Shown piece by piece: positions 8,072 to 18,749 of a DNA stretch of 64,000 nucleotides. How positions within the stretch are numbered: the first letter of the stretch is position 1; each line of letters starts with the position of its first letter. Position numbers and translations under genes: made by a program. The stretch lies in assembly GCF_001854325.1 (NCBI RefSeq), contig NZ_CP017755.1, positions 3,038,001 through 3,102,000 of the forward strand, read 5' to 3'. The notes beneath the pieces were generated by a model. That model was not told the DNA's origin. It worked only from the letters and a program-made list of their open reading frames with translations, and ran no database searches. Origin of the DNA: Cupriavidus malaysiensis. Its GTDB lineage: Bacteria > Pseudomonadota > Gammaproteobacteria > Burkholderiales > Burkholderiaceae.

Positions 8072-9409
8072 ATGAATTCTAAGCGCCAGACTGCACAGGT
8101 CAACCCTGATCCGGTACCTGCCATGCCTGCTTCCTGCGATTCGCCCCTGTCCCGCCCGTCCGACGCCGCCTCCGCACGCCCCGCCGCCGCGCACGGCCCT
8201 GCCCACCGCTGGAAAGTGCTCGGCGTCGGCGTCGCCGCCAACGCTGCCTTCTCCGCCGCGGCCGCCGGCATTCCCACCACCGCGGTCTGGCTGCGCGCCG
8301 GCTACCGGCTCGACAACGCCCAGCTCGGCCTGGCGCTGGGCGCGCTCGGCCTGGGCGTGGCCCTGTCGGAACTACCGTGGGGCCTCGCCGCCGACCGCTT
8401 CGGCGACCGCCCGGTGCTGCTCGCAGGGCTTGCCGCCACCGCCGCCACCCTGCTGGCCACGGCCGCGTGGCTGGCGCCGTCGGCCGGCTTCGTGCCGCCG
8501 CTGGCCGCGCTGATGGCGGCGCTCTGCCTGGCCGGCCTGCTGGGCGGCAGCGTCAACGGCGCCAGCGGGCGCGCGGTGATGCGCTGGTTCCGCGAGGGCG
8601 AGCGCGGCTTCGCCATGAGCGTGCGCCAGACCGCGGTGCCGCTGGGGGGCGGCCTGGGCGCGCTGGCGCTGCCCTGGCTGGCTTCGTCGGCAGGCTTTGC
8701 CTGGGTCTTCGGCGCGCTGGGGCTGGCCTGCGCGCTGGCCGCGTGGCTGACCTGGGCCTGGCTGCATGAGCCGCCGCAGGCACTGTCCGCTACGGTCCCG
8801 GCCGCGGCGGCGCCGCGACCGGCGGCCGCGCCCGCGCGCGGCCCGCTGCGCGACGCGGCCGTGTGGCGCCTGGTCGCGGGCATCGGCATCCTGTGCGTGC
8901 CGCAGTTCGCCGTGCTGACCTTTGCCACCGTCTACCTGCACGATTTCGCCCGCATGGGCCTGGCCGGCATGTCGGCCACCATGGTGGCGGTGCAGGCTGG
9001 CGCGATGGCGATGCGGGTCTGGAGCGGCCGCCTGACCGACCGCCGCGGCAACCGGCGTGGCTACCTGCGCGCCAGCACCTGGGCGGCGGCGGGCACCTTC
9101 CTGCTGCTGGCGCTGGCCAGCGCCGGCGCCCCGGCGGCGGTGCCACTGCTGGCGCTGCTGCTGGTGACGGCCGGCATCAGCGTGTCGGCCTGGCACGGCG
9201 TGGCCTACACCGAGCTCGCCACGCTGGCGGGCGCGGAGCGCGCCGGCACCGCGCTCGGCATGGCCAACACCATCGTCTACCTCGGCTTCTTCCTGACCCC
9301 GCTGCTGATCCCGGCGCTGCTGGCCGCCAGCGCCTGGCCCTGGGTATGGGCGGTGGCGGGCATGGCGGCGCTGGCCGCGCTGCCGCTGTTCGCCCCGGCG
9401 CGCGGCTGA
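8072..9409 (+). CDS. MFS transporter
   Basis: A major facilitator superfamily permease of 445 aa from the ATG at 8072; an alternative ATG at 8123 would remove a non-membrane leader. Twelve hydrophobic segments are visible. The MFS loop 2-3 signature appears as WGLAADRFGDRPVLLAG, and the equivalent in the second half as VWSGRLTDRRGNRRGYLRA. A basic, proline/alanine-rich central loop joins the halves near residue 250. The substrate is unknown; the layout (LysR divergent, no catabolic partner) does not help. An efflux or CynX/NimT-type uptake role is possible. Confidence 0.8.
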   Translation: MNSKRQTAQVNPDPVPAMPASCDSPLSRPSDAASARPAAAHGPAHRWKVLGVGVAANAAFSAAAAGIPTTAVWLRAGYRLDNAQLGLALGALGLGVALSELPWGLAADRFGDRPVLLAGLAATAATLLATAAWLAPSAGFVPPLAALMAALCLAGLLGGSVNGASGRAVMRWFREGERGFAMSVRQTAVPLGGGLGALALPWLASSAGFAWVFGALGLACALAAWLTWAWLHEPPQALSATVPAAAAPRPAAAPARGPLRDAAVWRLVAGIGILCVPQFAVLTFATVYLHDFARMGLAGMSATMVAVQAGAMAMRVWSGRLTDRRGNRRGYLRASTWAAAGTFLLLALASAGAPAAVPLLALLLVTAGISVSAWHGVAYTELATLAGAERAGTALGMANTIVYLGFFLTPLLIPALLAASAWPWVWAVAGMAALAALPLFAPARG

Positions 9410-9419
9410 GCGGCTGAGC

Positions 9420-9438
9420 GGCCGGCGCTGCGCCGGCC
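9420..9438. terminator. hairpin between convergent genes
   Basis: GGCCGGCG, loop CTG, CGCCGGCC: a perfect 8-bp stem centred between the MFS stop (9409) and the Bug receptor stop (9448). It lacks a T-run but could serve both directions. Confidence 0.5.
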
Positions 9439-9447
9439 GGGCCCGCC

Positions 9448-10422
9448 TCAGTCGACCTGGGCGCCCGAGCTCTTGACGATCTTCGCCCACTTGTCCATGT
9501 CGGACTTCAGCAGGGCGGAGAACTGCTGCGGGGTGCCGTCCAGCACTTCGGCGCCCTGCGCGGCCAGCTTGTCGCGCAGGGCCTTGTCGGCCAGCGCGGC
9601 GTGCAGCGTCTGCGCGAGCTTCTGCGAGACTTCGCGCGGCGTGCCCTTGACCGCGAACAGGCCCACCCACAGGTCGCCGCTGTAGCCGGGCACGGTCTCG
9701 CCGATGGCCGGGATGTCCGGCGCGAACGGCGAGCGCCTGGCCGAGCTGACGCCCAGCGCGCGCACCTTGCCCGCCTTGATGTGCGGCAGCACCGAGGGCA
9801 GGCTGGCGAAGGCCATCGGCACCTGGTTGCCCAGCACGTCGTTGAGCGCCGGCGCCACGCCCTTGTAGGGCACGTGCTCCAGCTTGATGCCCGCCATGCT
9901 GTTGAGCATCTCCCCCAGCAGGTGGTTGAGCGTGCCGTTGCCCGCCGAGGCGAAGCGGTAGTAGTCGGGGCGGGCCTTGGCCATGCTGATCAGCTCGGCC
10001 ATGCTGCGCGCCGGGAAGGCGGGATTGACCACCAGCACGTTCGGCACGCTGGCGACCGGCGCGATCGGCTCGAAGTCCTTGACCGGATCGAAGGGCACCT
10101 GGCGGTACAGCGAGGGATTGATGGCCTGCGTGCTGCTGATGGTCATCAGCAGCGTATAGCCGTCCGGCGTGGCGCGCGCGGCGTACTGCGTGCCGATGTT
10201 GCCGCCGGCGCCCGGCCGGTTCTCCACCACCACCTGCTGGCCGAGCCGCTGCGACAGGTCGGCGGCCACCAGGCGCGCGACGATGTCGTTGGTGCCGCCG
10301 GGCGCCTGTGGCACCACCATCTGGATGGGCTTGGCGGGATAGGGCTCGGCGTGGGCCGGGGCGGCGGCGCACAGCGCCAGGCTGGCGGCCAGGCCGGCCA
10401 GCGCGCGGGGGTTGCGTAGCAT
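9448..10422 (-). CDS. Bug/TctC-type periplasmic solute-binding protein
   Basis: A 324-aa tripartite tricarboxylate transporter receptor. The start at 10422 follows GAGGAGA and gives a Sec signal peptide ending AHA (near residue 21). The Bug signatures are all present: YPAKPIQMVVPQAPGGTNDI after the signal, VENRPGAGGNIGT, PDGYTLLM, VNPAF, YRFASAGNGTLNHLLGEML and VPYKGVAPAL. Such proteins bind carboxylated small molecules; the ligand is not predictable. No TctA/TctB membrane partners are nearby, which is usual for Bug paralogs in Burkholderiales. It lies downstream of the 10535-11584 LysR gene on the same strand and may belong functionally with the CoA-transferase/lyase pair. Confidence 0.9.
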   Translation of the reverse strand: MLRNPRALAGLAASLALCAAAPAHAEPYPAKPIQMVVPQAPGGTNDIVARLVAADLSQRLGQQVVVENRPGAGGNIGTQYAARATPDGYTLLMTISSTQAINPSLYRQVPFDPVKDFEPIAPVASVPNVLVVNPAFPARSMAELISMAKARPDYYRFASAGNGTLNHLLGEMLNSMAGIKLEHVPYKGVAPALNDVLGNQVPMAFASLPSVLPHIKAGKVRALGVSSARRSPFAPDIPAIGETVPGYSGDLWVGLFAVKGTPREVSQKLAQTLHAALADKALRDKLAAQGAEVLDGTPQQFSALLKSDMDKWAKIVKSSGAQVD

Positions 10423-10534
10423 TGCATCTCCTCTGGTTGACGGCCGGCGGCATCGGGCCGCGGCCGCATCGGAGCGCACTCTACCCGCGAAGCCCGCGGG
10501 CGGGAAATTCAATCGGCGACTACGCGCATAAGTT

Positions 10535-11584
10535 TTACTTATCCGCCTGCGCAGCGGTCGCCGGCGCTGCCTCGGCCGGTGCCGGCGGCCGCTTCAGCGA
10601 GCCGCCCTCGGCGATACGCGCAGCCACCAGCTCGCGCAGGATCTCCGCCACCGCCTCGGCCGCATGGGTACGCGGCAGCGCGCGCGGCCAGCACAGCGAC
10701 AAGGTGCGGCGCAGCTCCGGCACGATCAGCCGGCGCGGCACCGCCGGCGCCGCGTCCGCGACCGAGGAGGCCGGCAGGATGGTGCAGGCCAGCCCCTCGC
10801 GTGCCGAGGCCAGCAGGAAGGGCAGCGAATCGAGGTCGGCCACCACCTCGAGGCGGATGCCCGCACGCGCGAAGCTGCGCTCCACCACGTCGCGCAGGCC
10901 CTGCGCGCCGCTGGGCAGCACCAGCGGCAGGCCATCGAGCTGGCGCAGCGCCACCGTCCCCTCGCCGGCCGTATCGAGCCCATCGTCTGCATCGTGCGCA
11001 GCGCCGGCACCACCCGCCCCGTGCAGGCTCCCGCGCCGGGCCCGGCGCGGCGGACGCAGGCTGCCCGCCGGCGGGGTGCCGATCAGGTAGAGCGATTCGC
11101 TGGCGAGCGGCTCCGGCTCCACCGCGCGCGAGGGCGTGTCGCGGAACAGGATGGCGAAATCCAGGCGGCCGTTGTTGAGCAGCTCCGAGATGTATCCGCT
11201 CATGCTCTCGAACAGCTGCAGGCGCACGCGCGGATAGCGCTCGCGCACGGCCCGCATCAAGGGCATGCCGAAGGCGGCCGCGGCCGTGGTCGGCAGGCCG
11301 ATCGCCACCGCGCCGGTGACATCGGCGCCGGCCACGCGCACCTCCGCGCCCGCGGCCTCGACCTGCTTGATGATGGCGCGTGCATGCCGGTACAGCGTGC
11401 GGCCCGCTTCGGTCGGCCGCACGCCCTTGGCGCTGCGGTGCAACAAGGCGACGCCGAACTCGGCCTCGAGCGCCGCCAGCTGCTGGCTGAGCGCCGGCTG
11501 TGCCACGCACACCACCTCCGCCGCCCGCGTCAGGCTGCCTTGGTCCACGATGGCCACGAAATAGCGCATGGCACGGATATCCAT
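10535..11584 (-). CDS. LysR-family regulator, Nac/Cbl-like N-terminus
   Basis: A 349-aa LysR regulator starting MDIRAMRYFVAIVDQGSLT, followed by the HTH core RAAEVVCVAQPALSQQLAALE. The start at 11584 gives the conventional family N-terminus; an upstream ATG at 11626 would add 14 residues. The effector domain is longer than usual because of a glycine/alanine-rich insert near residues 185-205, and a basic proline-rich tail closes the protein. It is divergent from the CoA-transferase/lyase genes, which it probably regulates. Confidence 0.85.
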   Translation of the reverse strand: MDIRAMRYFVAIVDQGSLTRAAEVVCVAQPALSQQLAALEAEFGVALLHRSAKGVRPTEAGRTLYRHARAIIKQVEAAGAEVRVAGADVTGAVAIGLPTTAAAAFGMPLMRAVRERYPRVRLQLFESMSGYISELLNNGRLDFAILFRDTPSRAVEPEPLASESLYLIGTPPAGSLRPPRRARRGSLHGAGGAGAAHDADDGLDTAGEGTVALRQLDGLPLVLPSGAQGLRDVVERSFARAGIRLEVVADLDSLPFLLASAREGLACTILPASSVADAAPAVPRRLIVPELRRTLSLCWPRALPRTHAAEAVAEILRELVAARIAEGGSLKRPPAPAEAAPATAAQADK

Positions 11585-11732
11585 CGAATTCGGCTCCTGT
11601 GCGGTGAGATCGATGCGGGCCGCCACCGCGCGGGGCGGCGGGCAATGTATTGATTCTACTTATGGACGCCTGCATTTTCGCTATTTCCGCCGGCGGGCGA
11701 AAGCGGCTAGATTCTCGCCATCGACCACTAGC

Positions 11733-11804
11733 CCACTGAATCCCTGAGATCGGCCGGTGCCTGCCATGGCAGGCCTTTCCCCTCCCATTTCCATGATTCA
11801 GTGG
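11733..11804 (+). promoter_or_regulatory. nested inverted repeats in the CoA-transferase leader
   Basis: CCACTGAATC (11733-11742) pairs perfectly with GATTCAGTGG (11795-11804). Inside lies a perfect 16-bp palindrome, GCCTGCCATGGCAGGC (11759-11774), nearly concentric with the outer arms. The structure ends 32 bases before the ATG at 11837. It could be an operator for the divergent LysR protein or an RNA structure in the 5' leader. Confidence 0.55.
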
Positions 11805-11836
11805 TCCAGCGCCCCGGACTCCATCCCAGCCCCGAC

Positions 11837-13009
11837 ATGTCCCGTCCCCTGCAAGGCATCACCGTCGTCTCCCTCGAGCAAGCCATCGCGGCTCCCTTCT
11901 GCACCCGGCAACTGGCCGACCTCGGTGCGCGCGTGATCAAGATCGAACGCCCCGGCGGCGGTGATTTCGCCCGCGCCTACGATACGCGCGTGCGGGGCCA
12001 GTCCTCGCACTTCGTCTGGACCAACCGTTCCAAGGAAAGCCTGACGCTCGACCTCAAGCACGAGGCGGCCGGCGCGCTGCTGCGCAAGCTGCTGGCCGGG
12101 GCCGACGTGCTGGTGCAGAACCTGGCCCCCGGCGCCGCCGCGCGGCTGGGCCTGGACTACGCCAGCCTGAGCGGCGACTTTCCCCGCCTGATCGTCTGCG
12201 ATATCTCCGGCTACGGCGCCGACGGTCCCTATCGCGACAAGAAGGCCTACGACCTGCTGGTGCAGAGCGAGTCGGGCTTCGTCTCGGTCACCGGCACGCC
12301 GGAAGAAGGCGTCAAGGCCGGCGCCTCGGTGGCCGACATCGCCGCCGGGATGTATGCCTACAGCAATATCCTGGCCGCGCTGCTCGAACGCGGCCAGACC
12401 GGACGGGGCAAGCGCATCGACATTTCCATGCTGGAAGCAACGGTGGAATGGATGGGCTTCCCGCTCTACTACGCCTTCGACGGCGCCGCGCCGCCGCCCC
12501 GCGCCGGGGCCGCGCACGCCACCATCTATCCATACGGCCCCTTCCCCACCGGCGACGGCAAGACGGTGATGGTGGGCCTGCAGAACGAACGGGAATGGGC
12601 CGCGTTCTGCGCCACGGTGCTGCAGGATCCTGACCTGGCCAGCCATCCGGACTACGCCGACAACAGCCGGCGCAGCGCCAACCGCGACACGCTGCGCGCA
12701 CGCATCGTCGCCGTGTTCTCCGCGCTCGATGCCGACCAGGTCATCGCCCGCCTGGAGGCGGCCCGCATCGCCAACGCCCGCGTCAACACCATGGCCGACG
12801 TCTGGGCCCACCCCCAGCTCGCCGCGCGCGGGCGCTGGCGCGAGGTCGAGACGCCGGCCGGCGCCGTGCCGGCACTGCTGCCGCCGGGAGCCACGGAGGC
12901 GCGCATGGATCCCGTGCCCGCCGTGGGCCAGCAGACCGACGCCATCCTCGCCGAACTGGGCTGCACGCCCGAGGACATCCGCGCCCTGCATGCCGCGGGC
13001 GCGCTGTGA
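11837..13009 (+). CDS. class III CoA-transferase (CaiB/BaiF family)
   Basis: A 390-aa family III acyl-CoA transferase, which moves CoA between carboxylic acids through an aspartyl-CoA intermediate. The N-terminal block PLQGITVVSLEQAIAAPFCTRQLADLGARVIKIE and GGDFARAYD are diagnostic. SKESLTLDLKHEAAG, VLVQNLAPGAAARLGLDY and CDISGYGADGPYRDKKAYDLLVQ follow; the catalytic Asp is in the last block. The start at 11837 is the ATG matching the family N-terminus. Eleven bases separate it from the CitE-like lyase gene, so the two form an operon. Together they fit activation and cleavage of a hydroxy-dicarboxylate such as citramalate; the acid itself is inferred. Confidence 0.88.
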   Translation: MSRPLQGITVVSLEQAIAAPFCTRQLADLGARVIKIERPGGGDFARAYDTRVRGQSSHFVWTNRSKESLTLDLKHEAAGALLRKLLAGADVLVQNLAPGAAARLGLDYASLSGDFPRLIVCDISGYGADGPYRDKKAYDLLVQSESGFVSVTGTPEEGVKAGASVADIAAGMYAYSNILAALLERGQTGRGKRIDISMLEATVEWMGFPLYYAFDGAAPPPRAGAAHATIYPYGPFPTGDGKTVMVGLQNEREWAAFCATVLQDPDLASHPDYADNSRRSANRDTLRARIVAVFSALDADQVIARLEAARIANARVNTMADVWAHPQLAARGRWREVETPAGAVPALLPPGATEARMDPVPAVGQQTDAILAELGCTPEDIRALHAAGAL

Positions 13010-13020
13010 GGAGTGCCGCG

Positions 13021-13881
13021 ATGTCCCGACCTGCCCTGCCGCTCAGCTACCTGTTCGTGCCGGCCGACCGCCCCGAGCGTATCGGCAAGGCGCTCGCCAG
13101 TGGCGCCCATGCCGTGATCGTCGACTTCGAGGATGCGGTCGCGCCGGCCGCCAAGGACGATGCCCGCACGGCCTTGTCCGCCGCCTGGCCGGCCCTGCGC
13201 ACGCAGGCGGCCGCGGCGGGCGTGCCGCTGCTGGTGCGCGTCAACGGCGCCGACACGTGCTGGCACCGTTCCGACCTGGCGTGGTGCGCGCAGGGTGGCG
13301 CCGATGGCATCGTGCTGCCCAAGGCCGAGCCAGAGGCCGCGCGCGCCCTGCGCGCGGCCCTGCCTGACTGTGCCTGCCTGCCGCTGCTGGAAACGGCCGC
13401 CGGCTTCGCGCGCCTGCGCGAACTCGCCGCCCTGCCCGGCGTGGCCCGCCTGCTGTTCGGCAGCATCGACCTGATGCTGGACCTCGACATCGGCGATGCC
13501 GGCGCCCCGCTCGACTACTTCCGCAGCCGCCTGGTAGCGCATGCGCGCGCCGCCGGCCTGCCGGCGCCGGTGGATGGCGTCTGCACCGCGCTGGGCGACG
13601 CCGCCGCGCTGGCGGCCGAAACCACCCGCGCGCGCGCCTTCGGCTTCGGTGCCAAGCTGCTGATCCACCCGGCCCAGGTGGCGGGCGTGCATGCCGGCCT
13701 GGCACCGGATGCCGAGCAAGCCGCGTGGGCCCGCCGCGTGCTCGACGCGGCCGAGCGGGCCGGCGGCGCGGCCATCGCCGTGGACGGAAAGATGGTCGAC
13801 CGGCCCGTGCTGGAACGGGCCCGGCGCATCGTGTCGCGCCTGGCGCCGGCGCGACCGGGCGGGAACGGAGATCCGCGCTAG
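13021..13881 (+). CDS. CitE-like acyl-CoA lyase (HpcH/HpaI family)
   Basis: A 286-aa TIM-barrel lyase of the CitE branch, which cleaves malyl-, citramalyl- or citryl-CoA-type thioesters with Mg2+. Conserved blocks are SYLFVPADRPERIGKAL, AVIVDFEDAVAPAAKDDAR, LLVRVNGADT, IVLPKAE, LPLLETAAGF with the metal-binding Glu, LLFGSIDLMLDLDI with the metal Asp, and FGAKLLIHPAQV. It directly follows the CoA-transferase gene. The closest known logic is the itaconate/citramalate route (CoA-transferase, then citramalyl-CoA lyase giving pyruvate and acetyl-CoA), but no hydratase gene is present, so citramalate or a similar hydroxy acid is the simpler inference. Confidence 0.85.
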   Translation: MSRPALPLSYLFVPADRPERIGKALASGAHAVIVDFEDAVAPAAKDDARTALSAAWPALRTQAAAAGVPLLVRVNGADTCWHRSDLAWCAQGGADGIVLPKAEPEAARALRAALPDCACLPLLETAAGFARLRELAALPGVARLLFGSIDLMLDLDIGDAGAPLDYFRSRLVAHARAAGLPAPVDGVCTALGDAAALAAETTRARAFGFGAKLLIHPAQVAGVHAGLAPDAEQAAWARRVLDAAERAGGAAIAVDGKMVDRPVLERARRIVSRLAPARPGGNGDPR

Positions 13882-13939
13882 CACTTGCCGGCGCGTGGCC
13901 GGCCCTGGCGCGACGGCCTGTGAGGCGGCGCGCGGAGCG

Positions 13940-13987
13940 GCATGCAGGCCAACCTGCAGGCCGACTTGCAGGCCGGGCTACAGGCCG
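13940..13987. repeat. four imperfect 12-bp tandem repeats
   Basis: GCATGCAGGCCA, ACCTGCAGGCCG, ACTTGCAGGCCG and GGCTACAGGCCG follow head to tail. The last copy contains the stop codon of the minus-strand gene at 13978-14919. Confidence 0.75.
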
Positions 13988-14919
13988 GCCGACTGGAACC
14001 GCCGCGGCGCCGAGCAGGCCCGATAGGCAATGTCGGCGATGTCGCCCAGGTCCTCGGCCGGCCGCCACTCGGACGGCTGGTCGCGCGACATCGCGGCGAT
14101 CTCGCCGTACATGGCGTCCGGCGCATCGCTGCGCTGGTAGCCCCGGTACTTGACCACGCGGTAGCGCGCGAAACCGCCGGCGCAGTCCAGTTCGATACGC
14201 GACAGCGAGCCATGCAGGCGCTCGCCATGGAAGCGGCTGGCATCGCCCTGGTAGACCACGGCGAGATCCAGCGTCGGACGGCCCTGGCCGTCCTGGCGGC
14301 GGAAGTAGTAGGACTTCGTGCCACCGGTGTGGGACATCTCCTTCAGCAGCAGCCACTCGCCATCGCCATCCCAGCGCTGCGCCGCGGCATCGCCTCGCCA
14401 CAGGCCGAAGTGGCGGCCCACGCCGAGCGCGACCACCAGCACGACGGCCAGCGTCAGCAGCTTGCTGGCGCGCGAGCCCTGGTCCGGCGCCGGCAGCCGC
14501 GCCGCGGCCGCCACCGGAAGCGGGGCAGGCACCGGAGCGGGTACCGGTGCAGGCACGGCAGCGGCGATCGACATGCCGAACGGGGCAGGACCGGGAGCCG
14601 GAACAGGAAAGGGAACGGGGGCCATCGCCAGTCCGCCGCCGCGGACGTAGCCACGGCCATGGCCGCGGATCCAGCCCCAGAACGAGCCGCCGGCGAAGCC
14701 TAGCACCATGCAGGTACCGACCGTGATGCCGGTGGCAACCAGCGCGTCGACGCCCGACTGCTGGTACAGCGGCGTGGCGGGCGCGGAAACCAGCCCCGCC
14801 GTCACGCCGAATGTCATCCACGCCTGCGCCGTGCGCAGGACCGAGGCCTCGGTGCTGCGCGGATAAATCAGGTGCGAGACGAAATAGGCAACGATGGCAT
14901 GCACGATGACGGGCAGCAT
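13978..14919 (-). CDS. unknown membrane protein with Pro-Ala hinge and C-terminal soluble domain
   Basis: I do not recognise this 313-aa protein. Residues 1-85 hold three hydrophobic segments (MLPVIVHAIVAYFVSHLIYP; a segment near 35-55; ALVATGITVGTCMVLGFAGG). A proline/alanine-rich stretch with repeated PVPAPVPAP spans about residues 100-140, then another hydrophobic helix (LLTLAVVLVVALGVG). The last 130 residues are a soluble domain beginning near EWLLLKEMSH with many aromatic and charged residues. This domain recalls small exported beta domains such as surface-adhesin E-like, but I would not assign it. The start ATG at 14919 follows GAAGGAGAT. The downstream end lies in a 12-bp repeat. Confidence 0.65.
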   Translation of the reverse strand: MLPVIVHAIVAYFVSHLIYPRSTEASVLRTAQAWMTFGVTAGLVSAPATPLYQQSGVDALVATGITVGTCMVLGFAGGSFWGWIRGHGRGYVRGGGLAMAPVPFPVPAPGPAPFGMSIAAAVPAPVPAPVPAPLPVAAAARLPAPDQGSRASKLLTLAVVLVVALGVGRHFGLWRGDAAAQRWDGDGEWLLLKEMSHTGGTKSYYFRRQDGQGRPTLDLAVVYQGDASRFHGERLHGSLSRIELDCAGGFARYRVVKYRGYQRSDAPDAMYGEIAAMSRDQPSEWRPAEDLGDIADIAYRACSAPRRFQSAGL

Positions 14920-15251
14920 GGACTGGATCTCCTTCTTCTCAGTCGAGCCTGGCGAAGACTCCGGAAGCGCACTGCTGGATACCAGACCACCTTGTCGTGC
15001 GCATCAAGGCACCGGGAATCCGGTTGCGGGTCATAACGTGATCTTATAAGCGCAACAAAGTGCGGTTTCAACCGCCAACTCGGGGGGGATGCCCGAGCCG
15101 CAACAAGTGCTCGATGAGATGCTTGGCGCCGGTTCGCTCCCCTCTCCGGTCTGAACACGCATGCGGGGAGAGGGAGCCACGACACCATGCTTGGCCAACG
15201 GCGTCGGCGTCGCTGCCGGCTCCGTCCAGCGCGTCTGCGTCCATCCGTTGG
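14920..15251. other. intergenic region, no gene seen
   Basis: 332 bases between two minus-strand genes. It holds an 8-bp inverted repeat, CCCTCTCC (15140-15147) and GGAGAGGG (15177-15184), with a 29-base spacer. A T/A-richer stretch near 15030-15060 is otherwise unremarkable. No ORF here has convincing coding character. Confidence 0.5.
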
Positions 15252-16577
15252 CTAGGCCGTGCGTTGCCGCACCAGATCGGAGCGGCCGTGGTTCACCAGC
15301 GCGATCGAGGCCGCGGCGATCACCGCCGGCACGGCGATGACAAGGAAGTTGTGGGCCAGCGGCAGGGACAGTCCGATGATGGCGCCGATCAGGATCGGCG
15401 CCAGGATCGCCCCGGCTCGCCCCACGCCCAGCATCAGGCCCAGCCCGGTGCCGCGGCAGGCCAGCGGATAGAACTGTCCGCAATAGGCACAGGACAGCGT
15501 CTGCGTGCCAATGGTGCAGGCGCCGGCCACGCCGACCAGCACGAACAGGACCCAGGTCGGCATGCCGTGGCCCAGCAGCGCGATCGACACCGCCGCCAGC
15601 AGGAACATCGGCACCAGCACGCCCTTGATGTGCAGGCGGTCGGCCAGCCAGCCGCCGCCGATGGCGCCGGCCGTGGCGCCGAGGTTCAGCACCAGCACGA
15701 AGGCCAGGGCCGATCCCAGGCTGTAGCCGGCCGAGGCCATCAGCTTGACCAGCCAGGCATTGAGCGCGTACACCATGAACAGGGACATGAAGCAGGTCAC
15801 CCAGAACATCACGGTGCTGAAGCCTCGCCCCTCGGCGAACAGGGTGCGCAGCGGCGCCTCCTGCGGCTTGTCCTGGCTCGCCACCACGAAGACGTCGTCC
15901 GCCTGCGGCGCGTACTGCGGCGCCAGGCGCGCGAGGATGGCCTGCAGTTCGCCGGTGCGGCCGCGCTTGTGCAGGAAGGCCATCGACTCGGGCATCTGCC
16001 GCCAGATCCATGGCAGCAGCACAGCCGGCGCCGCCGCCGCGAGGAACACGCCCTGCCAGCCGTAGGATTCGATCAGGCCGCGCCCCACCAGCGCCGCCAC
16101 GATGCCACCCACCGAGTAGCCGGAGAACATCACCGTGATCAGCGTGCTGCGCATGCGCCGCGGCGCGTACTCGGACATCTGCGCGATCACGTTCGGCATG
16201 ACCCCGCCCATGCCCAGCCCGGCGAGGAAGCGCATCACGCTGAAGGCCACCGGCTCGTGCATCATGCCGGCCGCCGCCGTGCACAGGCTGAACAGCGCGA
16301 TGCACAGCACGATCACCGCGCGCCGCCCGATGCGGTCGGCGAGCGCGCCGAAGACGATATTGCCGAACATCATGCCGAACAGCGCCGAGCTGACCATGAA
16401 GCCGGCCTGGGTCGCGTCCACGCCCATCTCCTTCATGATCGCCGGCAGCGCGATGCCTGCCACGGCGAGGTCGTAGCCGTCGAAGACGATGGCCAGTGCG
16501 CACCAGACGAGCACGGTGGCGTGGAAGCGGTTGAAGCTGGCGTCGTCCGCCAGTCGGTTGGCATCGATCTGCCGCAT
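15252..16577 (-). CDS. aromatic acid:H+ symporter (AAHS family MFS)
   Basis: A 441-aa inner-membrane permease of the AAHS family (PcaK, BenK, MhbT type). The signature DGYDLAVAGIALPAI in helix 1, with the essential Asp pair region, is followed by the loop 2-3 motif GALADRIGRRAVIV, then FLAGLGMGGVMPNVIAQMSE and GGWLADRLHIKGVL in the second half. Twelve hydrophobic segments are visible. The start at 16577 follows AAGGAGGAGA. It is the last gene of the 3-hydroxyanthranilate operon (103 bases after nbaD), so uptake of 3-hydroxyanthranilate or a precursor such as anthranilate or 2-nitrobenzoate is the likely role. Confidence 0.88.
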   Translation of the reverse strand: MRQIDANRLADDASFNRFHATVLVWCALAIVFDGYDLAVAGIALPAIMKEMGVDATQAGFMVSSALFGMMFGNIVFGALADRIGRRAVIVLCIALFSLCTAAAGMMHEPVAFSVMRFLAGLGMGGVMPNVIAQMSEYAPRRMRSTLITVMFSGYSVGGIVAALVGRGLIESYGWQGVFLAAAAPAVLLPWIWRQMPESMAFLHKRGRTGELQAILARLAPQYAPQADDVFVVASQDKPQEAPLRTLFAEGRGFSTVMFWVTCFMSLFMVYALNAWLVKLMASAGYSLGSALAFVLVLNLGATAGAIGGGWLADRLHIKGVLVPMFLLAAVSIALLGHGMPTWVLFVLVGVAGACTIGTQTLSCAYCGQFYPLACRGTGLGLMLGVGRAGAILAPILIGAIIGLSLPLAHNFLVIAVPAVIAAASIALVNHGRSDLVRQRTA

Positions 16578-16680
16578 GGTGGTCTCCTCCTTGCCGCGCG
16601 CGCCGGCCTCCGGCTCTGTGCGCCCGCCGCGGGTTCTGCTGCTTGATGGTAGATGGCAGGTGACTGGCCGCCGTCGGCCT

Positions 16681-18702
<2,022 letters not shown>

Positions 18703-18749
18703 GGCTGGAGTCTCCTGTTGTCGTGGATGCCTGTACGGCCGCGCCGCGC

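Noticed and set aside
15140..15184. 8-bp inverted repeat CCCTCTCC/GGAGAGGG as terminator or mobile-element end
   Set aside because: Spacer of 29 bases, no T-run and no target duplication or transposase nearby; kept only as a note.
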